Part shown: positions 1 to 9,300 of the stretch, in pieces
How positions within the stretch are numbered: position 1 is the first letter of the stretch
Layout: each line of letters begins with the position of its first letter
The notes under the pieces: model-generated
Databases searched by the model: none
Seen by the model: the letters and a program-made list of their open reading frames with translations, nothing else
Told to the model about the DNA's origin: nothing
NCBI GenBank assembly: GCA_902782905.1
Contig: CACZPB010000195.1
Coordinates: forward strand, 1-16,176
DNA from: an uncultured bacterium
Lineage (GTDB): Bacteria; Cyanobacteriota; Vampirovibrionia; Gastranaerophilales; Gastranaerophilaceae
DNA length: 16,176 nucleotides
Reading direction: 5' to 3'
Made by a program: the position numbers and the translations under genes

Positions 1-909
1 ACGGCAATAAAATCCCTGTATACAAATCAAGAGCTTGATAATATAACCGTTACGCACGGCGCAATCGGCGCTAATCAGCTTGTCTTTTTGTCGCTTTTAA
101 ATCGAGACGATGAAGTCGTATCAGTTGTTCCCACATATCAACAACATTACTCAATACCTGAATCCATCGGAGCAGAAGTAAAATTATATTTTTTGAAAGA
201 AAAAAACAATTGGCTTCCTGATATTGATGAACTTGCGAAGCTTGTTACAAAAAAGATAAAGCTTATTTGCCTAAACAATCCCAATAACCCGACAGGGGCT
301 GTTATTCCTGACGAGATGCTTATTGAAATTGTACATCTTGCAAAAGAAAATAATGCTTGGATTTTATCAGATGAGGTTTATAGGGGATTAAATTTGAACG
401 GCAATCCGTATTCTATTTCCATTGCCGATATTTACCCCAAGGGAATTTCTGTCGGCAGTATGTCTAAAACGTATTCTCTGCCCGGGCTCAGAGTAGGTTG
501 GATTTGCGCAAGAAAAGACTTGATAGAAGAAATCAATCATCAAAGGCAGTATAATACAATAAGCATCAGCGCACTGGATGAATATTTTGCATCAATCGCA
601 TTAGAAAACAGAAATGCGATTTCTGATAGAAATTTTAAGATATTAAGGGAAAGATTTGCCATCTTCAAAAAATGGGTAGAGTCAGAAAAAAATGTTGATT
701 GCATTTTGCCAACAGGCGGAACAACAGCCCTTGTAAGATACAACAAAGATATGCCCTCAAGAGAGCTATGCAGAAAACTTCAAAATCGTACAGGTGTAGC
801 ATTGCTTCCTGCTCAAACACTTGAAGTTGAAGGATATGTAAGAATAGGATTTTGCGCGGATAATTTAGAGCCGGCACTAAATTTGTTCTCGGAATTTTTA
901 GGTAGCTAA
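1..909 (+). CDS. PLP-dependent aminotransferase, class I/II, 5'-truncated
   Basis: The reading frame is open from base 1, so the gene starts before the window and at least 302 residues are visible; a TTG at 88 is only an internal codon. The fold-type I signatures are clear: the NNPNNPTG motif (274-297), DEVYRG (370-387), the Schiff-base motif SMSKTYSLPGLRVGW with its lysine codon at 466-468, and the substrate-carboxylate arginine in GYVRIGF (codon 841-843). Such enzymes move an amino group between an amino acid and a 2-oxo acid, or do related PLP chemistry, in the cytosol. The substrate cannot be read from sequence. The stretch DEVVSVVPTYQQHYSIPES vaguely recalls the capreomycidine-synthase-like branch, but that is a weak impression. 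It converges on yqeG with one base between the stop codons, so no separate terminator fits between them. Confidence 0.93.
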   Translation, partial: TAIKSLYTNQELDNITVTHGAIGANQLVFLSLLNRDDEVVSVVPTYQQHYSIPESIGAEVKLYFLKEKNNWLPDIDELAKLVTKKIKLICLNNPNNPTGAVIPDEMLIEIVHLAKENNAWILSDEVYRGLNLNGNPYSISIADIYPKGISVGSMSKTYSLPGLRVGWICARKDLIEEINHQRQYNTISISALDEYFASIALENRNAISDRNFKILRERFAIFKKWVESEKNVDCILPTGGTTALVRYNKDMPSRELCRKLQNRTGVALLPAQTLEVEGYVRIGFCADNLEPALNLFSEFLGS

Positions 910-910
910 A

Positions 911-1387
911 TTAGCGTCTTATGGTGCTTCGCTCTAATGCTCTGACAAATCTGGTCGGCCAGTTTTCGTTAGGATTAATTGAACCAACGAGAATAGTTTT
1001 ACATCCGAGTCTTTTTCCTACAAGTATGTCAGTGAGAGGTCTATCCCCAACCATTACTGCATTTTCGGGTTTAACACCAATCTCATCGAGATATTTTTTT
1101 GCAACTGCTGGGTTCGGCTTCGCGGCTTTTCCTATAACTCTGCACGGAGCTAACTTTGATGCGTTTTCTATATAATCTTTATTTGGATTATTTGAAATTA
1201 TTGCGACTTCAAAATCGTTTATGAAACCATTAAACCAAGCTATTGTTTCCGGCAAAAAATTTGCGGATTTTGAGAGCATAACTGTTGAATCCAAATCAAA
1301 CATCAAGCATTTTATCCCTTGTTGTTTCAGTTCATCAAAGTTTATTTCATATATATTTTTCAGGTTATAATCCGGTTTTAAAAACAT
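911..1387 (-). CDS. yqeG: YqeG family HAD-IIIA phosphatase
   Basis: A 158-residue soluble protein with all HAD motifs in order: DLDST (nucleophile D31, acid/base D33), ISNN at 64-67, the KP motif lysine at K90, and GDRPLTD at 114-120 for the Mg-binding acidic residues. The C-terminal WPTRFVRALER also fits YqeG proteins. Family members are small cytosolic phosphatases, often beside ribosome-assembly or shikimate genes; the physiological substrate is unsettled. The ATG at 1387 is preceded by GAGG at a 5-nt spacing, which supports this start. DLDST instead of the more usual DLDNT is a mild variation. A TTGACT element lies in the divergent intergenic region but no convincing -10 partner was found. 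The gene converges on the aminotransferase. Confidence 0.9.
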   Translation of the reverse strand: MFLKPDYNLKNIYEINFDELKQQGIKCLMFDLDSTVMLSKSANFLPETIAWFNGFINDFEVAIISNNPNKDYIENASKLAPCRVIGKAAKPNPAVAKKYLDEIGVKPENAVMVGDRPLTDILVGKRLGCKTILVGSINPNENWPTRFVRALERSTIRR

Positions 1388-1456
1388 TTTTGCCTCGCTT
1401 CTTTTTTTATGTTTACATAATTTAAAAACATAGTCAAATTTTTTATTTACGGTTTT

Positions 1457-1462
1457 TATAAT
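1457..1462 (+). promoter_or_regulatory. -10 element upstream of the GNAT-like orphan
   Basis: A perfect TATAAT lies 17 nt before the ATG at 1480, and an AGAG Shine-Dalgarno-like stretch at 1470-1473 sits 6 nt from that ATG. No good -35 is seen at 16-18 nt; AGTCAA-like sequence at 1432-1437 is a poor match. The position supports ATG 1480 over ATG 1534, which has no ribosome-binding site. Confidence 0.45.
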
Positions 1463-1479
1463 ACCTAACAGAGAATTAT

Positions 1480-2109
1480 ATGGTTGTCAATTTTTCTATA
1501 ATAAATAATATAAAAATTAACACTGTTGTAAAAATGAAAAAATTTTACAACGGCGCAAAATCTTACATTTTAACAAACAACACTCTGACGCGCGATACAT
1601 TTGAGCCATCTAAAAGAATAAGAAAAGAGTCAAAATTATCAAATTATCCGCACATACTAATTGATGATTTTAACTCCGGAGTTAGGGACAGCCGATTTAA
1701 TGTCTTTTCAACCGAATACAGAGCGTATGACTATGAAGGATGTAACAATCGCTTCCCCGATAACTATGTTTTAATAGATTCTAAGGGAGAAAGAAGGCTT
1801 AAGCCGCATGTTTATTTAAAAATGGTTGAAATAAAGCCAAAATTTGCACGAAAGGGAGCATACAAGTATGCGATAAAAAAACTGGTTGAAGTTTCAAAGA
1901 AAAGTGATTGCGAAGGCAGAATAATTTTATTTTCCACATCACTGGAAGGTCCGGATGTAGCTGAGATACCAGCTCCTTCGCTGGCACATTGGAAATGCGG
2001 TTTCAGATTTGCTAACGAAGAAAAAAATAAATTAATGCAAAGGGTTCTAAGTGGAGAGATTCCGCGTGAAAGAGCACCGAGAGGAACAATGTACTATGCG
2101 GGAATTTAA
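1480..2109 (+). CDS. orphan protein with GNAT acetyltransferase-like core
   Basis: A 209-residue protein not recognised as a named family. The centre resembles a Gcn5-type acetyltransferase: a beta strand VYLKMVEIKPKFARKGAYK (111-129) placed like the acetyl-CoA-binding strand and loop, a helix with AIKKLVEV (131-138), the strand GRIILFST (146-153), and SLAHWKCGFRF (167-177), which matches the usual 'Y-x-K-x-GF' end of GNAT domains. The loop ARKGAY departs from the canonical R/Q-x-x-G-x-G/A, so coenzyme binding is uncertain. The first 100 residues are basic and unassigned. The ATG at 1480 is preferred because of the AGAG spaced 6 nt upstream. There is no signal peptide or membrane segment. The stop overlaps the convergent U32 gene's stop by 4 nt. 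A cytosolic acyltransferase role is inferred only. Confidence 0.75.
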   Translation: MVVNFSIINNIKINTVVKMKKFYNGAKSYILTNNTLTRDTFEPSKRIRKESKLSNYPHILIDDFNSGVRDSRFNVFSTEYRAYDYEGCNNRFPDNYVLIDSKGERRLKPHVYLKMVEIKPKFARKGAYKYAIKKLVEVSKKSDCEGRIILFSTSLEGPDVAEIPAPSLAHWKCGFRFANEEKNKLMQRVLSGEIPRERAPRGTMYYAGI

Positions 2110-3374
2110 GAGCAAGCACATTTTGCGGCTTCGTTGACACCGTTTTTTATCCCAACGGTTCTCACTAGTGCATATTTATAATCTTTTGGCTCTGTGCTGA
2201 ATTTTACCAGAAGCTCGTGATTTGTATTAGCAAGCTCTTGTTCTTCACCTTTTAAATCTTTTATTTCAGTAACTTGCGTAACAAATTTTTCTGACGGACT
2301 GATTATTTCTATATCTTCATTTTTGAAAAATTTATTTTTTGTAATTATTCTGTAATAATCACCCTCTTTTTCATGGATTTCACATAAAAAGTCAGCTCCT
2401 GCAAGACCTTTTGAAATATCGTAACTGTAGCCGTCAGCAGGATATTCTCCATCACCTAGATAAAAGCCTGTCGTATATCCTCTGTTACCTACTTTTAAAA
2501 GTTCCTCAAAATATGGTTCCATATCGGCAGAAGGGTCTTTAAGAACATTGTCTATTGCTTCCCTGTATGCTTTTGCTACAGCAGAAACATAGTATAGACT
2601 TTTTGTTCTGCCTTCCACTTTAAAAGAATCTATTCCTGCTTCTATCATCTCTTTTAAGTGTTTTACTAAACACAGGTCTTTTGTTGATAGAATATGTGTT
2701 CCCTTTTCATCTTGTACAATCTCTTGGTATTCATTAGGTCTTGTTTCCTCAAGAAGTTTGTAGCTCCATCTGCATGGTTGAGAGCAATTGCCGGAATTTG
2801 CTTTTCTTTCGCCATTTGTCATATAGTCACTTAGAAGGCACCTTCCGGAGAAAGAAACACATTGAGCACCGTGAATAAAACATTCAAGCTCCATCTCCGG
2901 AACTTGTTTTTTTATTTCCGCAACATCCTTTATCGGAAGCTCTCGTGCCAGTATACAACGTGTTGCGCCCATATCTTGCCAGAATTTTACAGCTTCATAA
3001 TTAAGGATATTTGCCTGCGTAGAAACATGCAGCGGAGTTTTTGGCATATATTTCTGAGCAAGCCTCATTATTCCTGGGTCACTGATTATAAGGGCATCAG
3101 GATTTGAGTCTTTGATTTTATCCATACAAGATTCAAGCGATTTTATATCATTATTAAACGCAAAGATATTAAGAGTTAAATAAGTCTTTGCACCAAGTTC
3201 ATGCGCAGTGTCGATTGCTGTTTTCAGATTTTCCATCGTAATAAGTTCGCCTTTGCGCATAGCTCTCAAGCTGAAATCTACAACGCCAAGGTATACCGCA
3301 TCCGCACCATACTTGATTGCATACTTTAATTTTTCCACATTGCCCGCAGGCATTAAAAGTTCCGGTTTTTTCAT
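2106..3374 (-). CDS. trhP: U32 peptidase-family protein, probable TrhP-type tRNA hydroxylation factor
   Basis: A 422-residue protein opening with KKPELLMPAGN, the usual N-terminus of U32 proteins, so ATG 3374 is firm. The U32 signature is complete: ECFIHGAQCVSFSGRCLLS (164-182), followed by SGNCSQPCRW (194-203). The latter and the DSFKVEGRTKS stretch (249-259) are typical of the TrhP/YegQ-YrrO branch, which supports prephenate-dependent 5-hydroxyuridine formation at tRNA position 34. Cysteines 172, 179, 197 (or 201) and 235 have spacing like the [4Fe-4S] ligands described for the relative UbiU, so an iron-sulfur cluster is inferred. Despite the family name, protease activity is doubtful. It stands alone here, divergent from the 152-aa orphan and tail-to-tail (4-nt overlap) with the GNAT-like gene. 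The tail CACS carries two extra cysteines. Confidence 0.88.
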   Translation of the reverse strand: MKKPELLMPAGNVEKLKYAIKYGADAVYLGVVDFSLRAMRKGELITMENLKTAIDTAHELGAKTYLTLNIFAFNNDIKSLESCMDKIKDSNPDALIISDPGIMRLAQKYMPKTPLHVSTQANILNYEAVKFWQDMGATRCILARELPIKDVAEIKKQVPEMELECFIHGAQCVSFSGRCLLSDYMTNGERKANSGNCSQPCRWSYKLLEETRPNEYQEIVQDEKGTHILSTKDLCLVKHLKEMIEAGIDSFKVEGRTKSLYYVSAVAKAYREAIDNVLKDPSADMEPYFEELLKVGNRGYTTGFYLGDGEYPADGYSYDISKGLAGADFLCEIHEKEGDYYRIITKNKFFKNEDIEIISPSEKFVTQVTEIKDLKGEEQELANTNHELLVKFSTEPKDYKYALVRTVGIKNGVNEAAKCACS

Positions 3375-3433
3375 AGTTCAATTTTAGCACGAACAAATAG
3401 CAAAAAATATTTTTACTGTTTTTTTTAATAACT

Positions 3434-3892
3434 ATGAAATGTTACAAGATAAATGTTAATTATAACCTGAATTATATAAAACCAAAATTTTGCGCAAAAC
3501 CTGACATTACAAAACCGGCTATAAAATCTGTAAAAAAAGAAACCAAAGGTTTGTATGCACTTTTTACATCTGCTTTTTGTACAGTTTTAGCTTTAAAGCA
3601 GAAACTTGTTGAAAAGGTTCAAAAGCATAAGGAATTGCAAGATTTTGAGACAATAAAAGATGCCATCATTGATTATGCTAAAAAGTTCTGCAAAGAACTT
3701 GGCAAACCGGATATGCCGATATATGCAGGTCCTAACAGACATAAAGTTGACTTGAGTTCTACTAAACTTGTAGAACACAAAGTTATGCCGATTGGAATAT
3801 CGAAAGACGAAATATACTTGGATTTCTTGACAGCCGGTATAGAGCTTAATAATAACAAAACATTTGATATATGCTTATATAAGCTTGCTTAA
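3434..3892 (+). CDS. orphan 152-aa protein of unknown function
   Basis: No family is recognised. The 152-residue, lysine-rich protein has an N-terminal segment with INVNYNLNYIKPKFCAKP (6-23), a moderately hydrophobic stretch GLYALFTSAFCTVLAL (39-54) that could be an amphipathic helix or a weak membrane segment, a charged helix (57-92), and a C-terminal region rich in beta-forming residues with GISKDEIYLDFL. ATG 3434 is the first start after the divergent U32 gene, and no Shine-Dalgarno sequence precedes it. Codon usage and AT content look like the neighbours and the frame is intact. Its stop overlaps the metallopeptidase stop by 4 nt. A short lineage-specific protein is the best description; it could be spurious, but the opposite-strand frames across it are shorter (61 aa). 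Confidence 0.6.
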   Translation: MKCYKINVNYNLNYIKPKFCAKPDITKPAIKSVKKETKGLYALFTSAFCTVLALKQKLVEKVQKHKELQDFETIKDAIIDYAKKFCKELGKPDMPIYAGPNRHKVDLSSTKLVEHKVMPIGISKDEIYLDFLTAGIELNNNKTFDICLYKLA

Positions 3893-4671
3893 AATAATAT
3901 TTTTGAAACATTATCCAGCAGCTCGTTCTTTTTAAGAAAGCATTTAAACTCCCTCACTGAATTTGGAGCAAGCTCACAGATTTTTGCATTATCTGAAAAA
4001 TATAATTCACAAAATCTCGCAAAAAGTTCTGATGGGTTATTGTAATATTTATTCAGTTTATTTATTTTGGAATTAATTCTTGAAAGATAACGCTGCTTTG
4101 ATTTCAGCTTGATATATTTTTTTTGATATTCGGTTAATTTTTCTATACTGTCCAAATCATTAACAGAATAAATTTTATTAAAAATTTTCACATTGTCATA
4201 CTTTAATAAATATTTTACTGCCAAACTCATTCCTCGCTCAATCGCCCTATGCTTTTCGGACAACTTGAAATCGGGATACGCAGTTTTTATTTCTTTTTTT
4301 AGGGTTTGAATCTCATCCGATGCTGATTTTTTGGCTTCAAAAAGAGATGCCGCAAACTCCTTTGGCACATTCTGAACCGTAACACTTATCAGCTCATCTA
4401 AAATCTCATCATCAACTTGCCCGAACGCAAAATCTATAGACTTTAGCGACTTGTCATTTTTATAATGAACATAATGAGCAAATTCATGAACCAAAACAGA
4501 CAAAATTTCCTCTTCAGAAAGATTTTTTGCTACATCAATCCTGTAGCGATTCTTTCCGTGAATAAAAACTCCCCTGTTTCCGCGGGCTTTTGTCTGACCG
4601 ATATTAACGTCAATTCCCAGACTTTCTATGTACTTCTTAAGCTCTAAGCTTCTGTTTCTTTCACGAGCCAT
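3889..4671 (-). CDS. HExxH zinc metallopeptidase-like protein
   Basis: A 260-residue protein with the zincin motif in VLVHEFAHYVHY (59-70): H62 and H66 as zinc ligands and E63 as the general base. A later NNPSELFARFCELYF (211-225) is placed like the third-ligand helix of gluzincin-type phage or chromosomal peptidases, with E215 as candidate ligand. The middle (110-200) is lysine-rich and helical. No signal peptide is seen, so it is probably cytosolic. It is last in the giant gene-glcD-cutA-peptidase series, and its ATG lies 28 nt inside cutA, suggesting translational coupling. No strong ribosome-binding site is visible and no later ATG would keep the HExxH domain. Substrate unknown; ImmA/IrrE-like peptidases are a possible comparison but no HTH partner is adjacent. 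Confidence 0.78.
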   Translation of the reverse strand: MARERNRSLELKKYIESLGIDVNIGQTKARGNRGVFIHGKNRYRIDVAKNLSEEEILSVLVHEFAHYVHYKNDKSLKSIDFAFGQVDDEILDELISVTVQNVPKEFAASLFEAKKSASDEIQTLKKEIKTAYPDFKLSEKHRAIERGMSLAVKYLLKYDNVKIFNKIYSVNDLDSIEKLTEYQKKYIKLKSKQRYLSRINSKINKLNKYYNNPSELFARFCELYFSDNAKICELAPNSVREFKCFLKKNELLDNVSKILF

Positions 4672-4961
4672 TTCAAATAATCTTCACTGCAATCTACAAC
4701 CGGAAGCGCAATAATTTCCGGTACTGAATATGAATGTAAGTCTTCGATGACGAGCTTTATTTTTCCGTAATTTGAGCGGCGAGTCTTTATCATCATCAAA
4801 ACCTCTTTTTCCTCACAAATCTCTCCGTCCCAAGAAAAAACGGATTTTACATTCTCTACCATACTCACACAAGCTGCCAACTTGTGTTTCATAAGAATCT
4901 TTGTTATATCTTTAGCCAGTCTCTTATTTGGAACTGTACAATAAATTACTATAATATCCAT
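4644..4961 (-). CDS. cutA: CutA divalent-cation tolerance protein
   Basis: A 105-residue protein of the usual CutA length with the family's landmarks: an N-terminal IVIYCTVPN strand, KLAACVSM (27-34), SVFSWDGEICEEKEVLMMIKT (40-60) and LHSYSVPEIIALPV (75-88). CutA proteins form compact trimers resembling PII signalling proteins; their role in copper tolerance was proposed from E. coli but the real function remains unclear. The ATG at 4961 has a good AAGGAG at 4967-4972, overlapping the last base of glcD. It lies 10 nt after glcD and overlaps the metallopeptidase gene by 28 nt, so it is probably co-transcribed with both. No metal-responsive element is seen. Confidence 0.96.
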   Translation of the reverse strand: MDIIVIYCTVPNKRLAKDITKILMKHKLAACVSMVENVKSVFSWDGEICEEKEVLMMIKTRRSNYGKIKLVIEDLHSYSVPEIIALPVVDCSEDYLKWLVKETEA

Positions 4962-4971
4962 CCTGTCTCCT

Positions 4972-6360
4972 TTATATTTTAAAAATTTTATTCGGATTTA
5001 AAATCCCCGTCGGATCAAATAATTTTTTTATACGCCTCATATATTCTAATGAATATTTATCCAAGAATTTTTCGACATAAGCACGTTTTTCTATACCTAT
5101 ACCATGTTCGGCAGAAAGTGCGCCGCCGAGAGAAGATACTAGCGCATACATCTTTGCTTTTGCTTCCATACAATTTTTAAATTCTTCATCGCTTTCCATA
5201 TTAAGAGCTATTTGCGGATGCAAATTTCCGTCTCCTATATGTCCGACAATACATGCCTGAAGCCCGTATTCTTTACAAATACTCTGTATTCCATCTACCA
5301 TTCCTGCTAATTTTGAACGCGGCACAATTATATCATCCGTAATAACATCCGGAGCGAGCTTAGCTGTTGCAGCATAACTTGAACGTCTTGCTGTCCATAA
5401 ACTTTCTTTTTGTTTTTCATCATATGCACAATCTATACCTGATGCACCTGCATCTGCCAGTGCTTTTGATATCAATTGCACCTGATGTTCCATAGAAATC
5501 TTAAAACCTTCTGTTTCTATTATTAACACGCATTCTTTTTCTGTATCCAAACCGCAGGGATAAAACTTCTCTACAGTATTTATTGAATTTTTATCCATAA
5601 AATCTATTGTGGAAGGAAAGACTCTGCTCTTTATAATACTGTTCACAGCAGATACAGCTTTCTGCGTATCGTCAAAATATGCGGTAATAACTGCCGAAGC
5701 TTCGGGCTTAGGAATAAGCTTTAGTTCTGCCTCCACTACAATAGCCAATGTTCCTTCACTTCCGACAATCAATTGGCTCAAATGATATCCTGCGGCATCT
5801 TTTATTGTACCCGCACCAATCTTCATGATATTTCCGTCTGCCAAAACAACCGTCAAGCCCAGTATATAATCTTTTGTAGTACCGTACTTAAAAGATTTTG
5901 CACCGCCTGAAGATTGTGCGATACTTCCACCTATAGTTGAAACTTTAAAATTGGATGGATCCGGAGGATAATATAGCCCTTCTGATTCCGCTACTTTTTT
6001 TATTTCACCCAAAACAGCACCCGCCTGAACCTTCATTGTCATATCATCCGGTGAAAATTCCAATATTTTGTTCATCTTGGAAAAGTTTAATACGATTCCG
6101 CCTTCTTCGCATATACAAGCCCCAACAGTGTTTGTACCTGCACCCCTGCATACAATAGGAATATTGTGTTGATAAGCATATCTTACGACCTTTTGCACAT
6201 CTTCTGTAGTTTCTACAAAAACTACAACATCAGGAGTTTTATAAGACGCTCTAAAATTTCCTGCATCCTCAGCATAACAGTAACATTCTTCCTCGTGCGA
6301 AAGAACATTATCTGCTTTTAATATGTTTTTTAAATCTTTTATGTTACTTTTCAACAACAT
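4972..6360 (-). CDS. glcD: FAD-linked 2-hydroxyacid oxidase, GlcD type
   Basis: A 462-residue enzyme with two domains: FAD-binding type 4 (about 40-215) with CRGAGTNTVG (71-80) and the PPDPSN...STIGGSIAQSSGG stretch (132-153), and the FAD-oxidase C-terminal domain with PRSK (347-350), VGHIGDGNLHP (372-382) and SAEHGIGIEKR (416-426), whose histidines bind metal and substrate. The end DPTGILNPNKIF is typical of GlcD. Relatives oxidise glycolate or D-lactate and pass electrons to quinone or partner Fe-S subunits. No glcE, glcF or lutABC lies nearby, so it may act alone like a D-lactate dehydrogenase. ATG 6360 overlaps the giant gene by 17 nt without an evident ribosome-binding site, suggesting coupling. 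The substrate is not decided by the sequence. Confidence 0.92.
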   Translation of the reverse strand: MLLKSNIKDLKNILKADNVLSHEEECYCYAEDAGNFRASYKTPDVVVFVETTEDVQKVVRYAYQHNIPIVCRGAGTNTVGACICEEGGIVLNFSKMNKILEFSPDDMTMKVQAGAVLGEIKKVAESEGLYYPPDPSNFKVSTIGGSIAQSSGGAKSFKYGTTKDYILGLTVVLADGNIMKIGAGTIKDAAGYHLSQLIVGSEGTLAIVVEAELKLIPKPEASAVITAYFDDTQKAVSAVNSIIKSRVFPSTIDFMDKNSINTVEKFYPCGLDTEKECVLIIETEGFKISMEHQVQLISKALADAGASGIDCAYDEKQKESLWTARRSSYAATAKLAPDVITDDIIVPRSKLAGMVDGIQSICKEYGLQACIVGHIGDGNLHPQIALNMESDEEFKNCMEAKAKMYALVSSLGGALSAEHGIGIEKRAYVEKFLDKYSLEYMRRIKKLFDPTGILNPNKIFKI

Positions 6361-9300
6361 TTGATGCTATTTTTTCGATGCTTTTATTTAACTTAGCTAA
6401 CTGCCTATCCATACCGCCAACTTTTTTAGTAAGCTGTGCCGTATCTTTATTATCCACCAAAGAACCAATTTCTTCCAGCTTAGCTTCGAGTGTCTTAATC
6501 TTTTCTTGCTGCTCGGACATCTTATCGCCGATTGAGACTAAGAAACCGTTAAGAGTATCCTCTAATGGAGTCATGTCAATTTTTACGTTTTTATTACTGA
6601 TTGTTGTCTCGACAATCAACCTATCTAACTTGGTTTCCAAAGAATTTATACGTTTTGCCTGTTTTTCAAAAACTGCACCCAAGGCTTCTATCATCTCTTT
6701 GTTATCGGAATCATCCTCTGCTTCTGCCTTCAAATCTTCGAGCATAACCTTTATTTGCCCGATGTCATCCAAAGTTTCCACTCTATCTGAGATTGTAGCA
6801 ATCTGCTCACCCGCTTTATCAACCCATTCAGCCAAATATTCAAATACTTGGTTAAATACCTGATTTGTCTTTGCACCATTCTGAATCATAGTGTTTAAAG
6901 TTCCAAGCTTACTGTCAATTTTATCAATACCTGCGTCGTGTACAAAGTTCTTCGTTCTCTCATCCAAATCATTTATAACGAGTCTGAAATCTTGAAGATT
7001 ATCCTGAAGCATTTTGTATGATTCATCTGATGCCAACAACAATTTATTTGTTCTTGTACTTATACTCAAAACATCTTCAGATAAACCATCAAAATCTTTT
7101 TTGAAAGTCTCAACAAGGGCATAAATTCCGTTTGTTGAACTAATCAGTTCATCAAGCTCTGCGGACTTATTGTTTTCTTTCATCTCATTTAAGACAAGAC
7201 GCAGATTTGCAATATCACTCTCCAAATCTTGAAGGCTGTATATATAATCCACATCGCCTTCTGATGACATAATGGAGGTGATTTTTTCGTTGATGAGGCT
7301 TATATCCTGTCTTAAAGAATTCATCTTAGCTTCAACATTTGTTTCAATTCTGCTCAAGACATTTATCAAATTTGAGTGCTTTTCCTGTATGAAATCAAGA
7401 ATTTCTTCTTCTTCCGCTACAAATGAAATTTGATTAAATATGTTTATGAACTGTGTTATTATTTCAGATTTTAATTTTGCAAGTTCTTCTTTTACATCAA
7501 CATCCTGCTCGTTAAGTTTTGATATAACATCACCTATAGACTTTTGAATACCAAATTTTACGGCAGCACTCATCTCTGTAATTTCAGGAAGATTGCTTAC
7601 ACAGAGCTCATTTATATCCTCCATATAACCAATTTGTTCTCTTACCAGATTTTCTATTCCTGAAATCTGATTATGAACAGATGCATGAAATGCTTCGTCA
7701 AAAGATTTGTTAAGTATTTGTGCCTTTAAGTCCGCGAAACTTCCCTTTAGCTCATCTACAGACGCTGTTAAACTCTTTGATAAAGCTCCTATATTTGAGC
7801 TGAATACTTCCCTTGAATTAGCAAAATCATCAACCAATTCACTGACAGAAGTTGAAATCTTTTCAAAAGCTCCGTTGTACTGAGCAGATAATAATTTAAT
7901 TTCCTCATATTTATCTACAACAGTATCAACAAACTTTTTATCAAACAAATTCAATTTGTCATCAAGCTTTTTAACAGCATTTTGTTCTATAAATTCCTTT
8001 ATTTGGCTGTTTAATTTATCTGCCATTGAACCCAGAAGAACTTCGTTTGTAGATTTCAAATCTGATATCGCATCTGAAAATACACTTACTTCTAAGAGCT
8101 TATTAATATTTTCAACCGTATCATCTACGTACCTTGAAAGTTCGTCTCTCAAGCTGTCAAGCTTGCTGTCTTGAACTGTTGTATCGGTTTTTATATCCAA
8201 ATAGGATTTTAAGTCATTAACCGCATCAATCACATATCCGGCTACAGAACCTTCTATGTTTGATGAGAGAGATGCTAGGTCGTCTTTATTGTTTGCTCTT
8301 AGAATATCAAACTGTTCGATTAAATCTCCGACGATAACATCCGTTTCTTTTTCAATATTCTTTGTAACTAAACTGAATTGTTCCTCTACAAGTTTGTTAA
8401 CTAAATCTTTGCAACCTATTGTATTCTGTTTTATACTTTCTGACTGCTCGATTAACTTGTCTGCAATATCCTCAATTGACTGGAGCTCTGCTGAATTCAA
8501 TTCTGTTTGACTTACAATGACGGAAGCCATTTCTGTTTTTGAAGAATTTTTCAACTCTTCTATGGAAGAATTAAATTTATCCTCCAATTCTTTAAGTTTT
8601 GACTGAACATAACTCAATCTTCCTGCATTATCTCTGTCAAATTTTTCACTTAATGTTTCAAAAGCTTTTTTAAATTCAATAAGACTTGAATTTAACCCGT
8701 CAGACATTTCTTCACTTGCAGTACCAAGTTTTGAAGCTATATCAAAAGTTGAGCTTTCTATAACTGATACTATTTTATCACCAAGCCCGATAACCTCCGG
8801 TCTCAAATCATTGTTTAAAGTTTTTGATATATCGTCATAATCAGCAGATGTCTTATCCTGAGCTTCTGCAAATTTATCATCAAGTTTTTTCATCTCAGCT
8901 TTCAAATCTTCAAAAAGAGTGTTCACTTCTTGAGCCTGAACATCTAAACCTGAATCGACAAATTTTGTAATATCATCCAATTGAGCTCTTACCGAACTTA
9001 TCATATCATCATTATTTTGTTTATTTTCGCTAGTAAACTCTACCAATTTTTCTTTCAATGATGCATAATCATCAGCTGTCAACTGCAAACTTTCAGTCAA
9101 AACATTTTTTAAATGTGAAGAAATTTCGCCCAATTGCAAAACCGCATCTTTATTTTGTTTATCCAAGGCTTGCTCTAAAACTGAATTTAGCTCTAAAGCC
9201 CTGTTTTTAATAAATTCAGCTTGTTCATTTCCTTGTGTTTTGAAACTTTCAAAGAGCTGCTCTATTTGCGCTTTATATTCTTCAAGTTTTTCTGCAATAT

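Noticed and set aside
88..90. TTG at 88 as the start of the aminotransferase
   Set aside because: The frame is open to base 1 and the upstream residues (ITVTHGAIGANQLVF) are typical aminotransferase sequence.
911..1387. 84-codon plus-strand frame opposite yqeG
   Set aside because: It mirrors the HAD motifs, which clearly belong to the minus strand.
3381..3389. Extended -10 (TGCTAAAAT, minus strand) as a promoter of the U32 gene
   Set aside because: No -35 at the proper distance and only 6 nt to the ATG; kept as an observation under the leaderless idea, not as a feature.
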